Assembly: GCA_026745465.1 (NCBI GenBank)
Contig: JACYXH010000100.1
Location: 1,294,501 to 1,358,500 of the forward strand
Direction: 5' to 3'
DNA length: 64,000 bases
Origin: Lota lota
Taxonomy: Eukaryota > Chordata > Actinopteri > Gadiformes > Lotidae
A model generated the notes under the pieces. The model had not been told where the DNA came from. It did not search any database and saw only the letters and a list, made by a program, of their open reading frames with translations. A program made the position numbers and the translations under genes. How positions within the stretch are numbered: the first letter of the stretch is position 1; every line of letters begins with the position of its first letter. Shown here in pieces: positions 40,607-57,990 of this stretch.

Positions 40607-42797
40607 ATACAATGGCCAATGGCCCAGTGTAATTCCTTGAGTTCATCATTTCTGTTCCTCGTCCGACAGTACGTGTTAATAAAGATGGAGCTGGCTTGGA
40701 CTGTTCCGTTGTGTTGAAATGCTCGTGAAGCTGTGCAGAAATGCCCATCATCACAGCTGACTCCCAACTATAGTAATTATTGTTTTATTGTCAATGCCTC
40801 AGAGTTAATTGATTACAAAAATGGCACACCTGTTGTCATTTCAAATAGGTACTTTTGCATTATAACAATACTGGCAGGCTCTTTATCACAGCGTACTAAT
40901 TCGCGCACACACTCCACCTATTTCAGCACCACACACCCGCCAACACAGCCCATCAAAAAAGCCCGCCAAGAATTCAACACTTGATTTGTGAAATGTTATT
41001 GTGCTGTTTTCCTTTTCAAGTTTCTTTTTTTTTCCCCTCTTTCTTTCCTTATTTTTTTCTTTCTTTCTTTTCTTTCTTTTTTCTTTCTCTTTCTGTTGAG
41101 GGAAAATAGATAAGGTAAATAATTGAAAAAACCCGTAATGAAACATAAAACAATAGTATATTATGGGCAACGATAAGGATGAAGCTTAAGAAGGGTATTT
41201 TGATGAGTGCATTTCTACCGTGGTCTGTCTGGTGTTGATTTGAAACCTTTGCTTTTTACAGTTTACCGAGTTTGTGTTCGCCAATTACGCCCTTTCAAAT
41301 CCCATCCACCAGTAACACGATTAGTATAAACAAATATGAAGCAAAGTGAAACGCCCCGTTGACCCAGATTTGGGCTAGTCTGCCATCAAACTTTAGGTAT
41401 TAATCTAAATTCAGATTTGTGAGACTAGGAAGAGGGTAAAACACATGTTGTACAGTATTTCGCTATGAATCTTCATCTCAACACTCTAGGGCAGTGGAAT
41501 GTACGTTTTTTAATGCTTTTTATAAAAGGTGTTAAATCATTCAACAACCTTACATTAAAACTTTTTTCATGTCAAGTAAAACCAGATTGCGGCCTTGATG
41601 TCACTGCTGAATAATTAATTGTGGAAAACCGTGAAAAAACATCTAGGTGCACTGTACAAGTTTTTCTATTTTCTAAGCACACTGGTTATTGGTTAGTCAG
41701 ATACAAGCAGATTACTTATTTTACATTTCTCAGCAAACTAAGAAAAAGCCAGAATAGATTGAAATACATACAAATGAAAAATATAATTCATAAATTGGGT
41801 CGATATGAGCTTCATTTTGGAACTAGAGTACATTTATTTAGGTATAAAAAGATATGCTTACAAAATAATATATATTTAATGATATCATTATGTTATTACT
41901 TCATACTAGTATATGAGTTGCTGAATCATTAATTGGGCAAACATACAATAACCAACATGGTGCACTTGCTGCACTGCACAACATGTCATCGTAGGCCTAC
42001 TGATGGTTAGTCAGATCCAAGTAAATAACTAACCAACTTCTTTCACATTCATTAGCTAACTCAAGTCAGAAAAGACTGCTCAGCATTCTAATGAAACATG
42101 GAAATCGATATGTCTATTCAATATGAGCTTCACATGTTATTTTGGAATGATTTTATTTTATATATATTCAAAGGATATTATTATACTATTAAAGCATACA
42201 AGTATATGGATTGCTTCTTTTGCATCATCATCCACATTGCTACAACAACAGCAACAACAACAAATCCCATAATAAGAGTTATGTACTGCAGAGGGCAACT
42301 CCATCTCATACCCTCAGGAAATGTATACAAGTTCACAAGAGCACTGGTGACTCACAGCAAGAGCACTACCTTTGGAATAACAAAAATAGCTTTACTCCAA
42401 TATCTTACTTTTTATGCAAGTTTTTTCATCAGAGAAACAAAGGACCCTCTTTTTAACCATATCCCTTCTACCTGAACAATAGGGAATCAAATTGACAAAC
42501 TGCTGTTTACGCTGAGAGAACCATGAATGTTGGCATGTTTGGTGTGGGGGTGATAAAGAAAAAGAAGATGAAAGCATTTTGTAGTCAAATGAATTGTACA
42601 GATGCCATCCTGTTCACAACAAGTTCTACAACAAAAGGAGAGAAATGAAAAAATGTGGGACTGTTAAGCGTTTCTTTTCAAATGCGACAACCCCACATTC
42701 TTTGAACACTCATTTTTCATACCTGACTAACTTCATTTTCGAATGATATTGACAATGTTGGAAATTATCACCTGCAGCACTACCATGAACAGTAGTG

Positions 42798-42920
<123 letters not shown>

Positions 42921-43689
42921 TAAATCATTTAAAAATGAATCTGCAATCACGTGTTAGCTATGGGAGTTTCTTTGTTTAATTAGCTGTGAAAAATAACTGT
43001 TGGCAAATGGTAAGCTGGCGGGTTAGGCATTGAAAGCGACGCAGCAGCGACTTTGCAAAGTCCCTTAATAGATCAGAGTTATAGACAGGCTAATTTCACA
43101 GTGGCAACCATTACGACAGGCGGTAATGACTACATGCTTAATGATTATTTGGGCAACATATCACAATGCAAGAGCTGCAGCCTGTTAGGTCAGGTGCCAG
43201 TGCAGCACATGTGTCTGTGTAAATGAAGGAATCCCACCAGAATTGATGTGTGTGTTTGAGTGGTAGGCCTAATGCGCTCTGAGTTGGAGGCGATGAATAC
43301 AGCCCCTCTGAGAACACAACAAATATTATGGGTGAAGAAATGGCATTGTAGCACAAAACGTGTTGTCACTCAAGCTTCTGCGGAGTGATTGAGTTTGTGC
43401 CGGTCCCTAGCGCACCACGGCATGATGAAGACTTGCCCAAATTAGCTTAAGCTCAGTGAGAAATATAAACTATAAACGAAGAAAAGGACAGTGCAGTGCG
43501 TGGAAGCTGTCACACACAGCCTAAATGTTCAGTAAGAATAGAGGAAAATACTTGCAGAATCATTTATTCATGGACTTATCTTTTCAGGGTACCTAGGAAG
43601 ACCATCTCAAACAATGATGTCATGCCATTTGGTATTTTATCCACTGTTTTGCTTTATTATTAACATTTGCACTCACAACTCTCATAATA

Positions 43690-43962
43690 TGCCAGCCCAA
43701 GGTTTTGCACTCTGGCCATTCCAGAATTAAGTTGTCTCTTATATATGCCCTTTCTCAAGGTTTCCTCCTCCCATTTCCCTTCTATTTTCTATGCGTGTGC
43801 GTGTGTGTGTGTGGTTGGAGAGGGTATTTGTTTCCGGTTTGATGCCTAAGGGTTAGGGGGTGCCGTCAGATTTCATCTGAATGTGTTTGTTTGAAGCCCT
43901 TTGAGAGTGCAACTCTGATAAAGGGCTGTATAAATAAACCTGACTTGGCTCTACTGACGGTG
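43690..43962 (+). mobile_element. 3' end of a decayed dispersed repeat (LINE/SINE-like tail)
   Basis: The order of motifs (CACTCTGGCCATTCCAGAAT, TCTCAAGGTTTCCTCC, GGGGTGCCGTCAG, GAAGCCCTTTGAGA, GATAAAGGGCTGTATAAAT, then AAACCTGACTTGG) matches the tail of a common teleost interspersed repeat. There is no open frame and no clear 5' end. The class is uncertain. Confidence 0.5.
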
Positions 43963-45664
43963 CCCACGCTGAGAATTTCCCTCACGTCTCGCGTTCAGGT
44001 AGATTCAATAAAGGGACCGTAAGAAGTGCTAATCAGTGTTCTTGTAGTGGACATCAAAAGGGCTTCACGATATTAACGAAATAAACCAAACGCACATTCT
44101 GTTTCCTCACATTAGCATTAAAGCAGGCATTGATTACACATGTCCAAAGAAAAGTTTGGAAGATGCATTGCTGAACAAAAAAAGAGAATGTATGCCCTCA
44201 ACAATCTACATTAGTGTATATTAGTTTCCAGAAATGTGAAATATCCCTGTGGTTATGGAGGGAAAGCGCTGAAAGGGGAAGGTGTAGGCCTATGTAAATG
44301 AAGTTGCTCTGTGCTTGCCCAGAGGCTAAAGAAATCCTGAGTCATGTTTGGAAAGTCAATTATATGAGGCATAAATCCTTTTGATTACCACCATCAACCA
44401 GGCAGGCGTTTTATAAATACCACCCATCAGAGGTGTGGCCATGATGAAGAGGATGGCATGAAGAAGGCATCCCCTAGTCCTTTGAACTCCATTCACAACG
44501 GGGGTCTTGTCAAGATAACGTATGGCTTCCGTATTGGAGAACAAAAACGGCTATATAAAAAAAGGCAGTCAGCCATAAAATGGGGGTGTTTTTTTTTCAT
44601 CATCAGACCTCACTCCGAACAGCATCTTTTTCAATCAGACAGAGGATATGAAATATGTTTACATGCTGAGGGGGGGGGGGGTCCTCTATGGGTTACCAAC
44701 ACACATCCCCCCCTGAACACTTTGCCTCACTCTGCCCTTTACTGAGAGACATGGACAGCCATTGTTGTGTGTGTGTGGGGGGGGGGGGGGAAGCAAACTG
44801 GACCAAGGTGAAGGATATTCTGCCTGCTAGCGAGGGTGCCTTGACACGTAGCTCACGCGGCTCCCTGCAGCCTGCGACCTCCATCAGAGCACCAACGCTG
44901 TATGCGCAATGGAGTCTGATTGTTTGGTTTCTTTGGTCACATGTAGCCCATAAAAGAAAACCTCTCCTGGGTAAGCGACCACGGGGGCTGCGTTGATTTA
45001 CCCTTGACAGCTAATGTGAAGTTTTAATGGTGACACAGAGCACAGAACAAGGAAAGACAACCGCTGTCTGCCGAGGGACGGACCGAAAAGCAGGCGGTGA
45101 GCATGACATTAATCAAAGAGTCCGCCGCTATAGTTAGGAGTGAGGAGAATTATTCGGCACATCAATAACACAACAATGTCGTCATCAACAAAGCTTTATA
45201 AATTGCAGTTGAAGTATACAGTCACCACACACATAATGCCTATTACCCACGTTGTCTACAGTGCTAACAGTAAACAATAGGAAATGATCCATGAAAATTA
45301 ACATCATCGATTACATAGACCATGAGTTTAATTTGACTGGACAACATTTCACATTGAAATAAAACAACATTAGTCCTGAGACTTTACACTGTATTCAGCT
45401 CCTCCTTTTCCAAGAAGAACTGAAGTAGAATATTTGATCATAAAATGAATTGGAATAAAATCTCATCATCTGTAATTGAATAAGGTCATGCAAAGTATCC
45501 CCGGACGCACTGCTTCTCCTTTACGCATTGTGGCTTTTGTGCGACGGTCCTCCTGCTCTGGGGTTTACATTTTAAGCAGTTTGAATCGACACACTGGTGA
45601 CAATAAGCTGCCATGGCTGCTCCATACAAAGACACACTTCCCCCTCCAGACTCTGGGGTGGGGA

Positions 45665-45665
<1 letters not shown>

Positions 45666-45726
<61 letters not shown>

Positions 45727-45850
45727 ATGCATGTATGAGTGTATGTGTATGTGTGTGTGTGGCGTGCAAGCACACACGCACGCAAGCATGCACGCCACAC
45801 ATATAGACATTCACTTTCACATACACACACATGCATGCACACACATACAC

Positions 45851-45893
<43 letters not shown>
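45666..45893. repeat. Large inverted repeat: (GT)n arm, imperfect palindrome, (CA)n arm
   Basis: The left arm from 45666 ((GT)n, GCATGCATGTATG, GTGTGGCGTGC) is mirrored by the right arm (GCACGCCACAC, CATGCATGC, (CA)n to 45893), with the centre near 45775. The arms are about 100 bases each. It lies 430 bp beyond the stop codon of the minus-strand LRRTM gene. Confidence 0.88.
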
Positions 45894-45894
<1 letters not shown>

Positions 45895-46154
45895 TAATCC
45901 CTTTACAAGGAAGCCTACATTGTGATTAGGATCCAAATGATTTGAATGAATGTAACATATCCACGATATCATTGTCCATTCCAGTCCATTTCTACAAGAA
46001 GGTACAGCTATGGTCTTTCACAAAGTCTCTCCTATAGATCTCTGGTAATTAAGACATCATTTTTTATACATAAAGTATCACATCATGTCACTTAGGGCCA
46101 GTTCTCTCAAAGAGGGACCTCTCCAATTTAAAATCCCCACGAATACTACCGTTA

Positions 46155-48199
<2,045 letters not shown>

Positions 48200-48737
48200 A
48201 GTCACTGTACGAAAGAGTAATCCTCTGAAGTAAAGATGTGAAGAACACATCAAACTGCTTTTATAAAATGCGAAAACGCAAAAGATACAACCTATTGACG
48301 GACTCGATCCGCATGACGGCCATCAATTGTGTCATCAATAAGCAGAAGAAAAAAAAACAATTGAATCCAAGTTTACACAGCAGCCTTTGGCACGTCAGAA
48401 CCTACGGATGTGTGCCCTATCCCTGAGAAAAAGATCGCCTTCACCTATACCCTGTGTTCTTACTTTCAGCCGCCTATAGTTGTTCCTGCTGCATGCGCAA
48501 TAATCCGTTTGAGCGCGAATAAGACAGTTCCCCAACATTTCACATGCACCCGTCTCACTCCCTCCCTCTCTCTCTCTCTCCGTCCCTCAGTCGCTCTCTC
48601 CCCCCCCCCTCTCTCTCTCCCTCTGTCTCTCTCTCCCTCCCCCCTGTCTCTCTCTAACTCTCGCTCACGCTCTCTTTCGCTCTTTCTCCGTCTCTATCTT
48701 CTTGTTTTTGCCACATTATTGAGCGCTCACCCCCCTC

Positions 48738-48776
<39 letters not shown>

Positions 48777-49338
48777 ACACACACACACACACACACGCAC
48801 ACACACAAACACACACACACACACACATGCACACACACATGCACACGCATACGCACAGGCACGCGCGTTCTCATCGTAGAAATGCCTACAGTGTTGTGAA
48901 GTGAAGTAAGAACTCGCATAATTGAATTTAATTTGGTTTTCTTGGGAGCGATTAAAAACTTTGTCATTATAGGTTGTACGCATATTTATGTATATGCCAC
49001 GATTTGGTTTTACAAGCTGCATGTAGGGCCTGATGATTATATAGAGACATATATAGGTAGGCCTACCTTTGATCCATAATTTGCTGAATTTATTTTAAAA
49101 GTATTAGGCCTGTTTTAGATGTATGGTTGCATGTCTAATAGTATTTCAGAAGTTCACCTGAATGTACTGATCAGGACTCCCAGGGTTTATAATAAGCCAG
49201 TAGATGTTTCTGCAAACGTGTTGCTGAACGCAAGCCAGCATGGGCTAGGGCAGGTTGTGAGATTTACATTCAGTTTGCTTGTGTGTTACCTTGGAAATCC
49301 AAAACCGGTGGACACAATTAGTGCTCCAAGTAGGGAGG

Positions 49339-49405
<67 letters not shown>

Positions 49406-50680
49406 CACACTCACACTCACACTCACACTCACACTCACACTCACACACACACACACACATACACACACACACTCATACACAGTGTGTTTGTGTGTGTGTT
49501 TGTGTGACATAACAGCCTTGACCTTGAACATTATGGGTTCATCTGTGCTTTGCTGTAGAGTGAGGCTTGCATTCATAGCAGCACCTTTATTCCCTCATCC
49601 GTGAGTTTGTCCATTCAATCTGTCACTCATCCGTTCAGTCTTTTAATTGTCATAGTCCTTTGTCCTGTTAAGATTTACAGACACTAAGTGCTGCTTCTCT
49701 TGTTTAGGAAGCAGGAGGTAGGAGTCTGGAGTTGGGTTTAAAAAATGAATCCACAAGGTTACGTGATATGAAAGAAAAGCCACAACACTATGAGGAGGTT
49801 TTACGTAAATAAACAGTCTTACCTTTTCAGTTGATAAAGACGCTTTTGAAAAGACGGCGATAATGACATTATAAGTGTTTCAATTAAATGGGTGTTTCGA
49901 ATTAGAAATCCCATAGCTGCACTTCTAAGTAGGCCACGTATTATTCGTGCGCGTGCCTTGTTACATCGGGCATGGTAGTCTGGGAAGGCCTTGGCCCGTT
50001 TCTGCAAGATTTAAGCTATCGTGGGGTTACAGCATCCCCTAGTGCATGCAAAGTGAAGTGACAAGCGGGACAGAAAGTATTGGAAGGTCTATAGTAGTAG
50101 TCGTCGTAGTCATAGTGGTAGTAGTAGTGGTAGCTAGGAGAAGGTAGTAGTAGTAGGCTTAGTTGTAGAAGTAGTGGTGGCAGTAGTAGCAGCATAGTAT
50201 TAGTTATATCAGTACTATTAATACCAGTGGTAGGCCTATTAGTTGTCATTGTTGTAGTCAGTAGTTGTACCAGGTAGTAAAGGTAGAGTAGGCTAATTAA
50301 AGGTCACCTTTGCTGTTGTTTCAGACGTGACATTTCATTCAAAAGGGAAACCCGCAGATGATGGCCTCCTCCACGGAAACCCATAACAACGTGAAAGCCC
50401 GTGAAAGCCATGGAACAGGAGACGCAGATGTTTTCATGAGGAACATTGCAGTCTTCCCTCATGTCGGTGTCCTGAGCGCGGCCTCCCAGCCAGAGAGTCA
50501 TCCTATTCTCATTGAAGGCGTTGGTTGTGATGTGAGGAGGAGATGAAGGAGATTGGGTGACCAGTGGCTGTCAGCCTCGCCGCGACGGCGACGGGGACTC
50601 CTTGTCAACTTTCTCTAATCCCCGGATTTCCTGAGTGTCCGCCGTCAACAGGGCGACAACTGCCAACGTGTACGTTCCCT

Positions 50681-50953
50681 CGCACCTCCACCCAACGCAC
50701 CTCCACCCAACGCGCCTCCACCCAACGCGCCTCCACCCAACGCACCTCCACCCAACGCGCCTCCACCTAACGCGCCTCCACCCAACGCACCTCCACCCAA
50801 CGCACTTCCACCCAACGCACCTCCACCCAACGCGCCTCCACTCAACGCACCTCCACCCAACGCACCTCCACCCAACGCACCTCCACCTAATGCGCCTCCA
50901 CCCAACGCGCCTCCACCCAACGCGCCTCCACCCAACGCACCTCCACCCAACGC
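50681..50953. repeat. 15-bp minisatellite, about 18 copies
   Basis: Units of CTCCACCCAACGCGC with A/G and C/T variants. Since 15 is a multiple of three, frames stay open on both strands (LHPTR on the plus strand, GGGAL on the minus). I see no gene structure around it and do not call it coding. Confidence 0.95.
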
Positions 50954-51879
50954 AAATCAATGCAATGCTTATGCTACCAGTTGAAAGTAAGTGTTGACCT
51001 GTTGAAACAACACAGGGACGTATATAAAGTGATGATGTAAAGGGATTTTAGTAAGGGGAAGCTTTGCAATGGTCCATTCTTGATGGGGAGGTAAGATCAG
51101 GATGTAGCCCCATTATTGTTGCATTATTTCGATCTCGGGGCGTGATTGTTCTTAAGATCTTGTCACCATTCCCTATTACGGGGAGAAATAAATATCTATA
51201 TTGTTTGTATACTGATTTATTTTAGTCATCTAGTTATCTGATCAAAGTGACTCATAAATCACTCTGTGGTTACAATACATTCTGAAGATTATGAGCTTCG
51301 TAATATATGAGCTGAAGCAATTTACACACGCATGCAAGCACACATACTGGGTTCAGTATGCAAGGTTCGTCATCTTGCAAGGTGCATCATCTTGCAAGGA
51401 TGCAGGTCAGTCTCTCTCTTCTTCTCCATTATTTAGATCTCAGTCAGTCACAGACAACCATTAAACATTCATGCAACGCAATTTCGGAGGCTGAGGTCGT
51501 TGTTCGCTGAGGTGCGGCTGCCGTACCTTCACGGTGGACAGAGGGACCTGTCCTCTTCGTCAAGGTTGAGCTGGTTCTTCATCTTGTACCTTTGAGCCTT
51601 CTGAAACATCCCTGTGGGATGGGAGGAGTGATTATGATGCATTCTGATGATATACGATGACCGGTCGTCAGAAGTGACGGACTGATTTATGACGAGAGGA
51701 AGCCGGCGGCCTCGCCTGCATTTCCGCCCGCCGGATTCCACCCATCGTACACAAATGAAACATAACTCATAAGAACGACACCGGAGTTTTACCAGACGAC
51801 CGATATCTCTTGCTACACTACGCACCAACACACCAGCCCAGAGTCAGTGGAGGAAAGTTTTCCATGCATGTATCAGAGA

Positions 51880-52820
51880 GAAAGCTGCTGTATGTATGTG
51901 TGTGTATGTATGTGTATGTATGTATGTGTGTGTATGTATGTGTATCTATGTGTATCTATGTGTATGTATGTGTGTGTATGTATGTGTATGTATGTGTATG
52001 TGTGTATGTATGTGTATGTGTGTATGTATGTGTATGTATGTGTATGTATGTGTGTATGTGTATGTATGTGTATCTATGTGTATCTATGTGTATGTATGTG
52101 TATGTATGTGTATGTGTGTATGTATGTGTATGTGTGTATGTATGTGTATGTATGTGTATGTGTGTATGTATGTGTATCTATGTGTATGTATGTGTATGTG
52201 TGTATGTATGTGTGTGTGTATGTATGTGTGTGTATGTATGTGTATGTATGTATGTGTGTGTATGTATGTGTATCTATGTGTATCTATGTGTATGTATGTG
52301 TGTGTATGTATGTGTATGTATGTATGTATGTGTATCTATGTGTATCTATGTGTATGTATGTATGTGTATGTATGTGTATGTGTGTATGTATGTGTATGTA
52401 TGTGTGTATGTATGTGCATGTATGTGTATCTATGTGTATGTATCTATGTGTATCTATGTGTATGTATGTGTATGTGTATCTATGTGTATGTATGTGTATG
52501 TGTGTGTATGTATGTGTATCTATGTGTGTGTATGTGTGTGTATGTATGTGTATGTATGTGTATGTGTGTGTATGTATGTGTATGTATGTGTATGTATGTG
52601 TATGTATGTGTATCTATGTGTATGTATGTGTGTATGTATGTGTATGTATGTGTGTGTATGTATGTGTATGTATGTGTATGTATGTGTGTATGTATGTGTA
52701 TGTATGTGTATCCATGTGTATGTATCTATGTGTATCTATGTGTATGTATGTGTATGTGTATCTATGTGTATGTATGTGTATGTGTGTGTATGTATGTGTA
52801 TGTATGTGTATGTATGAATG
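51880..52820. repeat. (TGTA)n/(TGTG)n/(TCTA)n compound array, about 0.94 kb
   Basis: GTATGTAT, GTGTGTAT and GTATCTAT blocks are combined into longer repeated phrases; for example, a segment near 52410-52560 recurs near 52690-52800 with few changes. All three plus-strand frames are open across it because the motif contains no stop. Confidence 0.97.
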
Positions 52821-54367
52821 TGGGCCATTACATACGGAGCGTTGTATTGCTGCTCAGCATTTCTCAAACCTGTAAAACAGGCGTATCAAACTGTTGTTTC
52901 TTGCTACCTCTGCATAAACTCGATTGCACATGAAATGACATGGTTAGAAAAGGACTGGATACGGAAAGGGGGGGGGGGGGGGGTGGAGTGATTGTGTATA
53001 TAGATCCGTTCAGTGACTTTAATCAGAATCATTGCAGAGAGCTTGGAGGCTGAGATTAATCTTCACATGGGATATTAAAGGAGGGATCACCTTAGTGTGC
53101 ATTATTAAAGTTAGAATGACGGAAGCAGAAAACAGATGTCTCGGTGTGTGCAGCACTCCGAACATTGTATTTCATCGATTATTTACGTTATAGTTTCAAT
53201 TGACGTAGTGTGAGGGTGAAGACAGCAGATATGCAGTGTCAAGTCATTCCTATCTTCCAAGGAAAAGCAGATCCACACTATTTCCAATATTAAACATTCT
53301 GGGGAAATGTCTTATTACATCTCGATGTGTAGTATGGCCATTATGATAATCCTTTTATATTCAAATCAAAAGGATGATATGAAATAAAGAAAGAAAAAAG
53401 AACATGAAAAAGATAAAAGGGAAAAAAAGTATTTATTGGTAGCCTACTTTTTTTCCTTCATTACACAACGTTTTCCCCACTAAACGTTTATCAACATCTG
53501 ATGGGCTTACCGGTTATTTTACTGGTCAATTTTGTCAATGATTCATTTTGCGGTTTATTTTCCCCCTATATTGGAACAACATAGCTTACTTGCTTTGCGT
53601 CTACTAAGCATGGCAACTTGAATGTGTTTCTGCACACTCTGTTAAATCAAACTCTTTCCATCAAACATCTGGGTTGTTCAATTTCAAAACAATAAACAGG
53701 TCGTTCGATGATTTAAACAGATGCATCAGCCCTTATTTAATTTGTCGGGCATTAATGGCCCACTTGACAACGTGTTGAATTATGACAGGAGCTGAGAATC
53801 GCTCCGTGACCAGGAGAGGGCGCTGTGGGTCTCTTAAACGAGCCAGGGCAACTACCGCTGACGAAACTGATGTGTCCTCCATGCTACGGTACGTTTAGAT
53901 TATTCACGACAGTCGGTGCCCACTTCCGCGCGTATCTTCTCACGAGGGAAAAGATCGATCTCCCGGAATCTCCATTCGGATTATAATTCCTCAGCGAGCC
54001 CTACCTTTACACGGTCCGCTTCTGTTTTACTCTAGAAAAACACTTACTGGCTGCGCTTGTCGTTAACCACGAAAAGTACATTTCTAAACAAAAAAACTAA
54101 AACAAAAAAAAATCCCCGAATTGAAATCCTGTTGAATCAACTAAACTCGCTTATCAGAGGGTTTTTGGTAAATGTCTATAGCTGACCCCATTTGGGATAT
54201 AGGAAAAGGAAACTCCAGCGGGTTGCGCCTTAATCGCGCCGCTTCTATGTCCGACAGGTGCGCAAGCAGCAGAGACGTGACAGCGGCGCGAAGTGGGCTA
54301 CTGGTTAAAATATACGTAATGGTGCAGACCCAACTATTGGGGACGAACCTGGAGTGCGCCTGAAAAC

Positions 54368-54412
54368 ATGTGGACTTGGGACGCTGCATGCAACAGACAG
54401 CTCTCAACATGA
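54368..54412 (+). promoter_or_regulatory. Short upstream ORF overlapping the 5' leader of LRRTM4-like B
   Basis: An ATG at 54368 opens a 14-codon frame (MWTWDACNRQLST plus one residue) that ends in TGA at 54410-54412, overlapping the in-frame candidate ATG at 54409 as ATGA. It lies 24 bases upstream of the favoured start at 54436 and could lower initiation there. Whether the leader is transcribed from further upstream is unknown. Confidence 0.4.
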
Positions 54413-54435
54413 GGAAGAGCCGACATCGCGCCAAT

Positions 54436-56774
<2,339 letters not shown>

Positions 56775-57428
56775 CCGACGACCTCCAGGAAATCCATTTC
56801 CACAGAGAGGCGCGAGAGGTAAATGTTTTCAGGGCGGGGAAAAAAAAATAAAATGGTTTTCTCATCTGGTCTTCGCTCAGGTTGCACGGAAAGGTTTTGG
56901 GAAGGTCACTGCACAGAGAGGCTTGTTTGGGAACAGTTTTTGTACCAACGTCTTATTAGCCACGGCCTCCCTTACGCGTTCGCAATTAAAACAGCACATC
57001 TTTGTGTTTTCCAGCATGAGAAATAGCTTGCTGTGGAAAACGTAATTATAAAAAGTAACTGGATCAGGTCCCTGTGCAGGTGACCCCCCTCCCATCCCGG
57101 GTGTCTGCGACGACAGCTGGCGCCGTCTGGCTGGTTTGTTTGTGTCAAACACCGAAAAAGTTTTTGTCTCCTCGCTGTGTTCTGTGTATTTTCCTGGTAA
57201 TCGTTCTTGTGTGTGTGTGTGTCTCCACCTCTTCCACTGCTGCCAGCAGATATACAGTATCTTCTCCTGCTGCTTGCTCGCGCTGAACCCATCTCCACAA
57301 AGACCAGAGGGCCGAATGACCTAGAAGAGTTAAATATGCATCTCGCCTTGATTCCTTAGCATGCTAATGCTTTCATATGTGATTGTGCTTCTGCTACTAA
57401 CCATGTAGTTGCCCCATGTACCACTTAG

Positions 57429-57500
<72 letters not shown>

Positions 57501-57943
57501 AAGCAACAGTTATGTCCAAATGTAATTTCTCACAGCAGAGCAGTTCTGGCTGTAAACTACTTTGCGGCATGAGTGAGACGGAGAGCCTGACAGAATGCCC
57601 AATCAATTAGATCATGCTTGATTAGCTATCTTTTTGCCTGTGTACTCTTTTTTTCATGCATTCTAATGCTGCCCATCTATCTTCCACTGTCCATACATGT
57701 CTTCCCCCCCCCCCACCCCCCTACCCCCCCCGCCCCCCACTCTATTTGGCAGCATCGCTAAGTTTGATTAACAAGACGCAGTATGCCAGGGAACGATGGA
57801 CTGTCAAGTGCAGTCTTGTCATTTGGGCAGATCACGACGGGCCCAATGCAGACACACCAGGTATATTCCTACTCAGTTGTATATGTCAACATAGCTCAGT
57901 GAAGAGGCTCAGACAGGGGGGGGCAGGGGTTGTGTTTGCTTGT

Positions 57944-57990
<47 letters not shown>

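Larger units (their letters stand above)
48200..54387. other. 6.2-kb divergent intergenic region between the two LRRTM4-like genes
   Basis: It holds the 5'UTRs and promoters of both genes, although no TATA box or initiator can be called with confidence. Simple repeats: CT-rich 48550-48700, (CA)n 48739-48870, (CA)n with CTCACA repeats 49341-49492, and the two large arrays listed separately. A G run lies at 52970-52983. No other gene recognised; 53000-54100 is AT-rich. Confidence 0.6.

Noticed and set aside
50571-50997. Possible LHPTR or GGGAL repeat protein
   Set aside because: The 15-bp unit keeps several frames open on both strands equally; no start context, introns or flanking domain favour one.
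51810-52933. Three overlapping ~340-codon plus-strand frames
   Set aside because: All come from the stop-free TGTA/TGTG array; no signal, domain or splice context.
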